This document shows, piece by piece, positions 1-9,200 of a DNA stretch of 13,036 bases. The first letter of the stretch is position 1; each line of letters starts with the position of its first letter. This stretch comes from an uncultured Planctomycetaceae bacterium (GTDB lineage Bacteria > Planctomycetota > Planctomycetia > Planctomycetales > Planctomycetaceae): positions 1 through 13,036 of the forward strand of contig CAIJTL010000919.1 in assembly GCA_903823545.1 (NCBI GenBank), read 5' to 3'. The notes under the pieces were generated by a model that did not search any database, had not been told where the DNA came from, and worked only from the letters and a program-made list of their open reading frames with translations. The translations under genes and the position numbers were made by a program.

Positions 1-216
1 GCCAGCATTGGCGATTTCTGAAATTCGCACACCCGACCCCGCGTTACAAACGGTTGTCATTATCGCCTTCCACCAATTGATGCAGGGGTCAGTAACAATC
101 GTAATGACCGAACCGGGCAACGAGGTAATTGCACCGGCAATGCATCATTCTTCCTATCCAACAAATAGGTTGCTCTGTCGTACGGCGATAGGGCAACATC
201 CGAAAGGCGCCTTGTC

Positions 217-1170
217 ATGGATCTGAAAAGCACACCGCTTGCGAATGAGTTCTTTGAGCATGTGATGGTCAGTCCGGCAACGGTGGTTGCCTTTCTGGAA
301 GGACCTGCTGCGGCAGCGGACGGCAGTGTCTATTTCAGCGACATCATCAACAATCGGATCATGAAGTTTGATCCGCAGACGCAGTCTCGGGCAGTCTGGC
401 GGATGCCGAGCGGTCGTGCGAACGGCTTGCTCTTCGACGCTCAAGAACGATTGCTTGCCTGTGAGGGAAATGAATTCAGTCCTAACGATGGCAATCGTCG
501 GATCACTCGCACGGACATGGCGACTGGCCAAGTCGAAGTGCTAACTGATCGGTTTGAGGGGAAGCGATACAACTCGCCAAATGATGTGGCTGCTCGGTCG
601 AATGGCCAGATATTTTTTACGGACCCTTGTTACGACGAACGCTCACGAATGGAGCTAGATCACGATTCGGTCTATCGCATCGATACGGACGGTTCGGTTC
701 ACCGAATTCTGACTCAGCCGACGATTCAACGACCGAACGGGATCGCTCTGAGTCCCGACGAGCGGACGCTGTATCTCGTCGATAGCTGCCCGATCATCGG
801 CGGCAATCGGAAGATTTGGGCGTTCAATCTTTCCGAAAGCGGCGAGCCAAGTCAGCCGCGCGTTGTGTTCGATTTCGCACCCGGTCGAGGCGGCGACGGA
901 ATGGCCGTTGATCAACAAGGAAACTTGTACGTCGCAGCGGGGATCTCGCGTCAACGCGGGCCTCACGAAACGACCGACGTTCCTCCCGGCATTTGGATCA
1001 TTCAACCAGACGGCAAATTGAAGGGCCGACTGCCGATCCCCGAAGATACCATCACCAATGTGACCTTCGGTGGCGAAGACCTTCGGACGTTATACGTCAC
1101 TGCTGGCAAGACACTTTATTCGGCAAGAACAACGATTCCCGGCTGGGTCGTACATCGAAGGATGAGGTAA
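217..1170 (+). CDS. SMP-30/gluconolactonase/LRE family protein
   Basis: A 317-residue protein of the SMP-30/gluconolactonase family, six-bladed beta-propeller enzymes that hydrolyse sugar lactones with one bound divalent metal. The metal ligands of the family can be placed: Glu28 in the LEGP motif, Asn174 in RPNGIALSPD and Asp227 in GGDGMAVD. The substrate-side NSPNDV motif is at 119-124. Propeller strand motifs such as VYFSD (38-42), IFFTDP (132-137) and LYLVDS (185-190) recur at blade spacing. Length is normal for the family. No signal peptide is visible, so it is probably cytoplasmic. The start is chosen because homology begins almost at once; AAAGGCG lies 7 bases upstream, a weak ribosome site. 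The next gene follows 104 bases later on the same strand. The exact lactone is not deducible; the family call is secure, the substrate unknown. Confidence 0.9.
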   Translation: MDLKSTPLANEFFEHVMVSPATVVAFLEGPAAAADGSVYFSDIINNRIMKFDPQTQSRAVWRMPSGRANGLLFDAQERLLACEGNEFSPNDGNRRITRTDMATGQVEVLTDRFEGKRYNSPNDVAARSNGQIFFTDPCYDERSRMELDHDSVYRIDTDGSVHRILTQPTIQRPNGIALSPDERTLYLVDSCPIIGGNRKIWAFNLSESGEPSQPRVVFDFAPGRGGDGMAVDQQGNLYVAAGISRQRGPHETTDVPPGIWIIQPDGKLKGRLPIPEDTITNVTFGGEDLRTLYVTAGKTLYSARTTIPGWVVHRRMR

Positions 1171-1216
1171 GAATTCGCCCAGAAATTCACATGTCGTTCA
1201 TACGAATATCACGACT

Positions 1217-1266
1217 CCCTGAGATCGTTCGAACATTGGGTTCATCGAAATGATTTCTCAGGGGGG
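1217..1266 (+). promoter_or_regulatory. Inverted repeat overlapping a ribosome binding site
   Basis: CCCTGAGA at 1217-1224 is perfectly complementary to TCTCAGGG at 1256-1263, with 31 bases between. Inside the loop GAAC and GTTC can form a second short stem. The right arm runs into the run of six G that begins at 1261 and serves as the Shine-Dalgarno of the gene starting at 1275. If the leader RNA folds this way the ribosome site would be partly paired. The pairing is seen; a regulatory role is inference, and an 8-base match can arise by chance. Confidence 0.35.
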
Positions 1267-1274
1267 AAAAGATC

Positions 1275-1616
1275 ATGGACGCTCAAGTATCGGCAAAGCG
1301 ATGGCCATTATGGTCTCGCGTGGTCGTCAAGCCGGGAGTGTTTGCTCCAGCTTGTATCGACGTGGAAATGTCAGGGTGGTCCGGAACGTTGATCGACATT
1401 GTCGAAGCGGGTTCGGAGATGTTGTGTAAGGTCGAATGGGATCGCGACACATACGGATTAATGCCGGGCAATTATCTAGATTGGTGCGACCGTGAGGAGC
1501 TTGGCCCTGAACTGGCCTTGTTGTTCGCTTCGCATTTAGAACTGGTCAGATCGTCGCCGCCGACGTCATCTGAAGTGAGATGGCAAACGACTTGTGTTCA
1601 TTCGGTTTCAGTCTGA
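1275..1616 (+). CDS. Small SH3-like hypothetical protein
   Basis: A 113-residue protein. The first 90 residues have the look of a small SH3-like beta-barrel: RVVVKPGVFAP (15-25), GWSGTLIDIV (34-43) and CKVEWD (51-56), alternating strands separated by short turns, followed by a conserved-looking WCDREELGPE segment. I associate this pattern with small uncharacterised planctomycete proteins annotated only as hypothetical or loosely as calcium-binding; I cannot assign a ligand. The last 20 residues are unlike the rest and may be poorly conserved. Translation is well supported by GGGGGGAAAAG ending 3 bases before the ATG, although that site lies in an inverted repeat (1217-1263). No signal peptide or membrane segment is seen. 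It follows the SMP-30 gene on the same strand after 104 bases and faces the convergent membrane-protein gene across 221 bases in which I find no gene or clear terminator. Confidence 0.7.
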   Translation: MDAQVSAKRWPLWSRVVVKPGVFAPACIDVEMSGWSGTLIDIVEAGSEMLCKVEWDRDTYGLMPGNYLDWCDREELGPELALLFASHLELVRSSPPTSSEVRWQTTCVHSVSV

Positions 1617-1837
1617 GCCTTGCACGAAATCGGCGGCAGCGACAGCGAGCAGATTAGGTTGACGACGATTGTTTCATTGGTCTTTGGAATCAAAACAACC
1701 GGCACATACGGTCGTGATTAAAACCGATTCCGCAAATGACTATGAAGCACCGACTTGAGCCGAAGATGCGTGACCTTCAAGCCAACGTCGTTCAACCCAA
1801 TAGTCATGGCCTGCTTGGTATTGAACTGCGTCTGCGG

Positions 1838-4800
1838 TTATGTCGTGCCCTGAGACGGCCAAACGAGCAACTCAATCTCCGGAAGCAGTTTGATCTCGTT
1901 TGGCGAAGCGAGTTGCTCTGCCTGCCAGAAGGCTTTCCAATCGGACCAACACAAGGGGCTTTCGCGATAGACGATGGCTGCCAACGGGAGCAACGTCAGC
2001 CCGGAGGTTCTCGCGAGAGAGCGAGGGCGAGGAACTGTCGTGGGGCGTTCTTCCAACGAGTAATGAACCTCGGTGGCGTAGTTGTAGTGAGGCCAGACAA
2101 CTAAACCCGCGGCAGAAATATCGTAGGGATGATGAGAACGATTAGCTGACGAATCATTCCTCGGCGAATCGTTCGCTGCTTGACCACTCGCTGGCGCGTC
2201 GTGCTTAGTCGTAATGAGTTGGCTTTCAATTTGTTCGCGCACCAAACCGACGGAGCCGAGTTTATAGAGACCGGCCAAAGCTGCTCGAAAAACGTTTCGA
2301 TCATCGTCAGAGAGTTTCAGCAGCCAACCTTGATTAGGAACGCGAGCCATCAGCCAACCAGATTGTTCCGTGAACTCAATCTGCATTGGATCGAGCGGAT
2401 GGTCTTGATGACTGATCGTCACCAGCAAACGGTTCGTCGCAATGTCGACTCGTTCGACCGACAAGCCGAATTCGCGAAACGATCGCGTCTCGCTCAAGAG
2501 TACGAGCAGTTCGCGTTCGACGAAATGTTTTACGCTTTCAGCTTCGTGATGCAGCTTCTCTGCGAACTTGGCCTGCTTATCAATCTTTGGGTTTTTGACC
2601 GATTGGCGAGCCGCTCGTCTGCGGCGATTGAAAAGTTTGGGAATTGTTCCCGAATGAAATCCAGGACGCAGCAACCGCAGCAAAGTTTCGCCGTGATGTC
2701 CGACCAAAACAGGACGCAACTTTGAGGCTCGATTCGCGGCGTACAACCTCCAGTTTTCTTTGAACTCCCAAGCGAGGAAGCCGAACACACCAGGAATGCC
2801 TGAAAGAATCAGCCCAGTGACCGTGTAAGCCGTCGGTCGGTCATAGATCTTTTCCAGCAACGTCGCGAGCGGAATCGTCAGAGTTCCGAGCACCAATTTG
2901 TGAGAAACCGTCACCACCGGAAAATGTTTGATTGGGTTGATCTGCGGCTCAATCAGCAAGGTGACACAAAAGCGGATGACTCCGCGCACGAAGCCCCACG
3001 CCACACCCAGAACGGCTTTCACGCCGAGCGCGATACTGCTCTCGCCACTGCGGAACCTCAGCCACTCATCGACCGCATAGAGCAATCGTTCGAGCCCATC
3101 CATCAACCAACGAAATGCATCAACAATCAACGTGAAGAGGCCGACCACCAGATGCACTCGAATGCGATACCAAGTTCGGGCCACGAATTCACGAGTCAGC
3201 TCTTCGGTGTCGCGCCCAAATCGCGAGTTGAATGCTAGCAGTGAGCCAAAGAAGATCGCTGATCCCCACCACTGACTGAGCGGCTCATAGACTCCGAGCG
3301 CCGGCAAGACTTTCCAAAGCAACGCAGTCGCCACCAAGGGGGTCAACAAGAAGCGTCGAAACAACAAGAACGGAAAGCTCTTCAGGATCCACTTCACCAG
3401 CGGAAACGAAGCGATCTTTCCCGGCAGTTCGATGACTGTCAGCTTCACCAGTTTCCAAGTGGTTCGCAGAATCAAGATGACCGCATCTCGAAACTTTGGC
3501 CCGTGAATCAACGCGAAGATGAAGCAACTCAGCCACAACAGATTGATGTGGTTGTAAACGACATAATGCCGAGCGACGGCATGTCCATTCGCGGCCACTG
3601 CGGCCGTTGCCTGAGCTGCAGCGTGCACCGATTCGATTGCCGCTCCAACATCGGAGACATGCGGAGTCGGTTGCTTCCTCACGATCAAATGCGCGACTTC
3701 TTCTGCCGCCATTAGTGCGAGAAATGCTAAGCCAATCGGCAACGCAAAGAACTTCGTCAAAGCGCGACCAGCAGGAATTCCAAACGCCAGCGAATTGAGC
3801 CGCTGCAACAACCGCAGATAAAACGGTCCCCGCTGATAAACGCCATCCATTGTCGTCGCAAACAGTCCATTCGCCTGCAACAACGGATCGCCAGTGAAAA
3901 ACTCGCGAGCGTTCTTGAGGTCCGGCATTTTGAGCTGATTGCGAGAAACACCATCGCGCAGGTCACCCAACGTGATGAAGCCTCTTTGTACGATTCCGTC
4001 CAATAACTCTTGAGTCACTTTGCGGCAGGCCACTCGTTCCACAACGCTGCCCGGAGTAAATCCCGCCTCTTTCAGCGACTGAACGATGAGCGGTTCCAGT
4101 CGCTTACGAAGAATGTGCTCCGCCGCGTCCGCTGCGGCATGCAATAGGTCACCCAATTCACGTCGGCCCGCTTCGTCGATCAACACGGTTGGAACGCGCA
4201 ACGCAGCACTGCGGAGATGCTTCGACATCATCACGAATCGCTGGTTCGGTAACGGGCGTTTCAACGAACGCTGACCGCGACTAATGATCCAGCCCAACAA
4301 ATCGACTCGATAAATCTCTTGTTCGTGATCGAGACAGACCTGTTGCAGATCGTAAAGGAGTCGCGCGTTCGCACTCCAAAAGCCGCGACGAGCCCCCGCG
4401 AGCAATCTTTCGCACATTGCCAACCACGGTCGAACTTCATCGTCAGTCAGTTCCAATGCCGCTTGCAGTCGTAAGACGAGGTATTCGATCTCTGTCACCA
4501 TTTCACGTTGCGCGACATCGACGTGCTCGGCAGGTACAACTTCGAAGGCACGACGACGGAGCGATGCCGCACGAACATTGTTTCCTGTTGTTCGTAAGCG
4601 ATCTGCCTTCAATGTCAGCGCGGCAAACTTCTTGGGTGACGGCGCTCCCGCACGAACCGGCAAACTTTCCCGCAGTTCATTTTCGGCTGCCACTGATTTA
4701 GCTGGTCCCTCGGGAGTCGCGATCGTCGATGACACAGGCTCGATGGACGCAAGCTCCGCCGGACGAATCGCGTTCAGAATCGCTGTTGCATCACAGTCCG

Positions 4801-5449
4801 TACCGATTGCCTGCAACACGCTCGCTTCATTGCCCAAAGCCGGAAAGTAAATCGGTAATAACTGTGGAGCGAAAACTCGCAGTTCGTGATAGACCGCGAC
4901 AAATTCGGCATAGACATGACGAAGATCGTCGGGCCTTCGCAGCATTTGCTCGGACCGGAGCACCGATCGAATCTCGTCAAATTGCGTTTGCCCTAAGGCG
5001 TTGATTCGATGACGCAACTGAGCCAACGTCATTTGCGATTTCGACGTCTTCAGTTCCAACTCAAAATCTAAGCGAGCATGAAACAGTCGCCGCCAGTAGT
5101 ACCGGAGCAATTCATTGCGAGTGAACTTTTCTTGTCGATCCTCCTCCGGTCTCGCGATCAACATGATTCTCGACGGCAGTACCGCATCGTCCGCCACTCC
5201 GAGTTCATCATTTGCAACGAGCCACAACAGACGATCTCGTTCGACGACACACAACTTGCGATGCGGAGGTTGCAACCACGGACTGGTGATGTCGAGTTCA
5301 TTCTGCAACACCCGCCGGACGACTCGCGGCATTACGAAGAACGCGGCTGGCTCACATTCACGAAATAGTCGCTCAACGTCTAACACCATCCGCGATGCGT
5401 GAGGCTTCGCTGTTGGTGTTTGAGGGGCAGAAGATCTTGGCTCCGTCAC
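1838..5449 (-). CDS. Large multi-spanning membrane protein, unknown function
   Basis: A 1203-residue protein that I do not recognise beyond its resemblance to long conserved planctomycete hypotheticals. The start is a GTG at 5449-5447, with GGAAGAG five bases upstream; the nearby ATG at 5463 runs into a stop after five codons. Residues 1 to about 560 look soluble, rich in Arg, Leu and Glu helices. Hydrophobic segments follow at about 565-588, 630-652, 697-720, 726-740, 764-785, 806-833, 848-865 and 871-895, giving perhaps six to eight membrane spans. Residues from 900 on form a basic linker and a second soluble domain ending at LLVWPSQGTT, with an Asn/Ser/His-rich low-complexity patch near 1090-1110. 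No catalytic motif, Walker box or known transporter signature is visible. It is transcribed alone, divergent from the sigma-factor remnant. Being intact over 3.6 kb it is under selection; function is unknown. Confidence 0.85.
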   Translation of the reverse strand: MTEPRSSAPQTPTAKPHASRMVLDVERLFRECEPAAFFVMPRVVRRVLQNELDITSPWLQPPHRKLCVVERDRLLWLVANDELGVADDAVLPSRIMLIARPEEDRQEKFTRNELLRYYWRRLFHARLDFELELKTSKSQMTLAQLRHRINALGQTQFDEIRSVLRSEQMLRRPDDLRHVYAEFVAVYHELRVFAPQLLPIYFPALGNEASVLQAIGTDCDATAILNAIRPAELASIEPVSSTIATPEGPAKSVAAENELRESLPVRAGAPSPKKFAALTLKADRLRTTGNNVRAASLRRRAFEVVPAEHVDVAQREMVTEIEYLVLRLQAALELTDDEVRPWLAMCERLLAGARRGFWSANARLLYDLQQVCLDHEQEIYRVDLLGWIISRGQRSLKRPLPNQRFVMMSKHLRSAALRVPTVLIDEAGRRELGDLLHAAADAAEHILRKRLEPLIVQSLKEAGFTPGSVVERVACRKVTQELLDGIVQRGFITLGDLRDGVSRNQLKMPDLKNAREFFTGDPLLQANGLFATTMDGVYQRGPFYLRLLQRLNSLAFGIPAGRALTKFFALPIGLAFLALMAAEEVAHLIVRKQPTPHVSDVGAAIESVHAAAQATAAVAANGHAVARHYVVYNHINLLWLSCFIFALIHGPKFRDAVILILRTTWKLVKLTVIELPGKIASFPLVKWILKSFPFLLFRRFLLTPLVATALLWKVLPALGVYEPLSQWWGSAIFFGSLLAFNSRFGRDTEELTREFVARTWYRIRVHLVVGLFTLIVDAFRWLMDGLERLLYAVDEWLRFRSGESSIALGVKAVLGVAWGFVRGVIRFCVTLLIEPQINPIKHFPVVTVSHKLVLGTLTIPLATLLEKIYDRPTAYTVTGLILSGIPGVFGFLAWEFKENWRLYAANRASKLRPVLVGHHGETLLRLLRPGFHSGTIPKLFNRRRRAARQSVKNPKIDKQAKFAEKLHHEAESVKHFVERELLVLLSETRSFREFGLSVERVDIATNRLLVTISHQDHPLDPMQIEFTEQSGWLMARVPNQGWLLKLSDDDRNVFRAALAGLYKLGSVGLVREQIESQLITTKHDAPASGQAANDSPRNDSSANRSHHPYDISAAGLVVWPHYNYATEVHYSLEERPTTVPRPRSLARTSGLTLLPLAAIVYRESPLCWSDWKAFWQAEQLASPNEIKLLPEIELLVWPSQGTT

Positions 5450-5605
5450 GTCGTCTCTTCCATGCAGTCTTAAGGCTTTGAAGTGCGGGGCGAGACTACC
5501 GGCAGGCCGGTCTGGTTTCCAGTAAGCTGCGAGCCCGGTGAATTCATAAAATTCTTTGTCAGACTTTCGTGCTGCGTGTGTGTCATCTGTTACGAAGAAG
5601 GATTC

Positions 5606-5955
5606 ATGCCCTTATCGCCGTCGCCGGAAACGCGAGCGAGTTTGTTAATTCGCCTGAAGGATCGGGCGGATCAAGCGTTGTTGACCGAGTTTGTGGAAAT
5701 CTATCAGCCGGTGATCCGTCAGTCGGTATTGCGTCGCGGTATGTCCTCGGCAGATACCGAGGACGTGACTCAGCAGGTATTGTTGGCGATCTCAAAATCG
5801 ATCCGTTGGTGGGATGTTGTTCGCAGCGCGGCAAGTTTCGTGTGTGGCGGCATCGGGTGGCAGGCAGTGATGTCCGCTACCTCCGAGTCATTTCCGCTTT
5901 GGGTCAGTCATCCCGTTTTGAAACAGCGGCAACGTTGCGAGCAGCATCGGTGTGA
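5606..5955 (+). pseudogene. ECF sigma-70 factor remnant, frameshifted
   Basis: The ATG at 5606 follows a good ribosome site (GAAGGA, 5 bases). The first 70 residues match the start of planctomycete ECF sigma factors: SPSPETRASLLIRLKD, then TEFVEIYQPVI and region 2 motifs DTEDVTQQVLLAISKSI and RWWDV. Region 2 then stops making sense in this frame. It resumes in another frame at about 5822 as QRGKFRVWRHRVA, the usual continuation of the family, so a frameshift lies near 5818-5823. After about 5863 neither frame resembles region 4; the second frame ends at 5955. An intact family member would be about 180-200 residues, so the promoter -35 binding half is missing. A read-through frame does continue to 6040 but has no family character. 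Likely a dead gene; an expressed truncated region 2 peptide is possible but unlikely. Confidence 0.75.
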
Positions 5956-6238
5956 CGGTACGAGTCTGAGACGACACTCTCATAGCGCTACAGCCGTTGG
6001 CTGGCATGTTTACAAATCGAAACAGTGTTGTTGTCGTTGAACTCTCGCGGGCCTTTGCACTGTTGGGGCGATTCGCCACTTGACGAAAGAGGCCCAAGGC
6101 CTCTGAATGTCGGTCGTGTGCCTTCATGCGAACGCTGAGTCCGTCGCAATTTGTGAGGCACAACTTCTGCTTAGCCCCACGGCGTGTTGAAGGTGCTGTT
6201 CCGTATCGATTTTTTCGCACGCAAAGAAGGTAGTTTCG
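5956..6238. other. Region without recognised gene upstream of the giant protein
   Basis: No coding frame with family character is found. Two small perfect hairpins occur: CAGCC/GGCTG at 5991-6003 with a 3-base loop, and GAGGCC/GGCCTC at 6089-6103 with a CAA loop. Neither is followed by a T run, so I do not call a terminator. The promoter of the gene at 6239 should lie here, but I cannot identify convincing -35 and -10 boxes. GAAGG at 6226-6230 supplies the ribosome site of that gene. Confidence 0.4.
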
Positions 6239-9200
6239 ATGATTTGGACGAACTGGTTATTGCCGTTGCAACGTCGGTCAATGTTTGGAATGGAAACTCG
6301 ACGGAAAGTTGTTGCTCAACGGATTGCGGAAGTACTCGAACCCCGTTGTTTGCTGAGTGCTGCTCCGGCAAGTGGAAGTATCGAAGGGATGAAGTTCCTT
6401 GATGCCAACTCCAGTGGGAGCTTCGATGACGGCGACTCACCTCTTCCTAATTGGACGGTGTTCTTGGACGCCAACGGCAACGGTCAATTGGATCTCGCTC
6501 AAGCGAATGTGACAGCCAGTGATGTGCCGGTTCCGATTGAAGACCTTGATCGAGGGATGTCGCAAATCAACGTCAGCGGTTTGGCGGGGACGATTGTTGA
6601 CGTCAATTTATCGTTTGACATTGAGCACACTTTCATCGGCGATTTGCACGGCTTTTTGCTCGGTCCGAACGGGCAAAGCATCGAGTTGTTTAAATACATC
6701 GGCGGTGCGTCCGGCGGTTTCACTCAGACGACGTTGGATGATGAGGCCAAGCTTCCAATCAACAGCGCTTCGACCACTCCACCTTACACAGGAAGTTTTC
6801 GCCCGGTTGATCCTCTTTCGACATTTGATGGGGAGTCACCGAACGGCTCGTGGATTTTGGCGATCCACGACGAATTCGAAGGTGACGAAGGCCGTATCAC
6901 AAATTTCTCTTTGAGCTTTTCATTGGCAGGCGGATCGAGCGAGCAATTCGCCGTTACGGATAAGAGCGGGCACTATCGCTTCGAGGATTTGGCTCCCGGA
7001 ACATACGTCGTCGCTGAAGCACAGCAGGCAGGATTTCGGCAGACACTACCTACGGACGGTTCACCGGTTGGAACATACGCGGTTGATCTGAGCGAAAACG
7101 AAGTCGTGACCGGAGTTGATTTTGGAAACTTCGCGTTGCCTTCGACCATTCGTGGACAGACTTGGGATGACCGCAATGGTGATGGGAGTAAGTCGGATGA
7201 TGAGGTCGGAAGCAACGGTTGGAAGATTGAGTTGCTTGATGCGGAAACGAACGAAGTGCTCCGCTCCACGATGAGTGCTGACGTTGATCTCAATCATGAT
7301 CAGCACATTGATCCGATCACGGAAGCCGGGATCTACTCCTTTGAGAATCTTGTTCCGGGACACTATTTGCTTCGCGAAGCGATGCAGGCCGGTTGGGTCA
7401 CAACGTTTCCCGATGCGAACACAAGTGTGCTGCCGGCGCATCCGGTGATTCAAGAACCGACCTTCACGATCAACACTCCTCCGACAGGTACTGCCGAGAC
7501 TCCGGCGCAGTGGCTCCCGGACCTCACGGTTGATTTGCAAAATCCAGCCGGGATGCGAGACGCTTTTCTGGTGGGAGACGTGCTCCGTTTCGGTCAGGCG
7601 ACACCGAACGTCGGTGACGGGCCGTTGCGAATTGTGGGAGGCGAAGACAACGGCGACGGGACACAAAAAGTCTATCAACGCATCTTCGACGATCAGGGTG
7701 GCTACACCGAACGCGAAGCGGGGAATTTCAGTTTTCATCCGGCGCACAATCACATTCATTTCAACGGCTTCGCCCGGTACTCATTGCGAGCCGCGATCAC
7801 CGACTCAAGCGGTGACGGTGTTCCAGAAGTGGGCGAAGTGTTGCGCGGCGGGCAGAAGACCAGTTTTTGTTTGGTCGATGTCGCGCGCTTTTTCACGACT
7901 CCACCGTTGCCCAACGATGATCCTCAAGGGAGTGGACTCAGTTGCGATGTCCAACAGCAAATATCCGTCGGCTGGGAAGACATCTACGGCGCGGGAACTG
8001 AAGGCCAAGAGATCAATGTGGCTGGTTTGGAACCAGGTGACTATTGGCTCGAAGCGACCGTCGATCCCGACAATCACTTCACTGAGTTGGATGAGTCAAA
8101 CAACACCGGGCGCATTCTAATTCACATTGGTCCGAGCGACCGAATCCACAATGTCTTACTGCCGCCAGATCGCATCGTGGATCAGCAGGACTTTGGAAAC
8201 TTTCGCAAGATCGACATCTCCGGCAACGTGTTTCAAGATTCGAACGCGAACGGTGCGAGGAATGAGGGCGAAGAGGGACTCGCACACGTGGTGGTCTTCA
8301 TCGACACCAATGGCGATCACATTCTCAACAACCCAACAAGCGGCAATGGCATCGCCGATGGCTTGGCGTTGGAACCGTGGGCGATTGCCGACTCGACGGG
8401 TCAGTTTGTGTTTCACGATTTTGGACCAGGAGCTTATTTCATCCGCACGGTCGCTCCACACGGCACCATACAGACATCAGAGGCGGCCACCGTTTCTGCT
8501 TTGAGCGGCGAGGATATCTCGAACCTGGAGTTTAGCATTGGCGTCGTCAGCAATGCCACGACACGCATCTCAACGAACGGCTCGCAACTAACGATCGACG
8601 ACATCGCACCCGGAGGCAAAGCGGACAACCTGACGGTAGAGTTGATGAACGTCATCAAGGCCGGGCAGTTCTTTTCGCAAATTCGCATCTCTGACCCCGA
8701 TCATGCGCTGACCACTTCAGTCGGAGTTCAAGAGGGATTGCATACGGTCTACCTCTCTCTCGATGACTTCGCTCAATTGAATTCATTGACCATTCACCTG
8801 AATGGCGGAGACGATCACGTTGTGGTCAACACTCTCTTTACGTTTGCAAAGACGATTGTCTTCGGTGGCGATGGAAATGATTTACTGGAATTGCAGAGCG
8901 GATTTCTTCCAGCCGATGTTCCGGTGCCAAGCAGTGAGTCACATGAGATCTTCATCGACCTGTTTGCGCCCGAATTGTTCGGTGATGCTGGAAACGACAC
9001 CCTCATCGGAGCATTTGGAAATGACATGATTCATGGCGGCAGCGGTGATGATTCGATCGTGGGCGATTTCGGAAACGATCAACTCTTCGGGGAGAGCGGT
9101 AACGATCTGATTTTCGGCGGATATGGTGACGACCACATTCATGGCGGCGATGGCAATGACACCTTGAACGGTGACGCTGACAACGACAGACTCGCCGGTG

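Noticed and set aside
2..226. Open frame from the left edge to 226 on the plus strand
   Set aside because: No family character, and it overlaps the well-supported SMP-30 start by 10 bases. It could be the end of an upstream gene but nothing supports that.
5483..6040. 185-codon single frame covering the sigma remnant
   Set aside because: Only about the first third after the ATG at 5606 has sigma character; the rest is read-through past the frameshift.
6089..6103. GAGGCC/GGCCTC hairpin as a terminator
   Set aside because: The stem is only six pairs and no T run follows on either strand.
7061..7759. 232-codon minus-strand frame inside the giant gene
   Set aside because: Antisense to the SdrD B and lysyl oxidase coding sequence, whose motifs are unmistakable on the plus strand.
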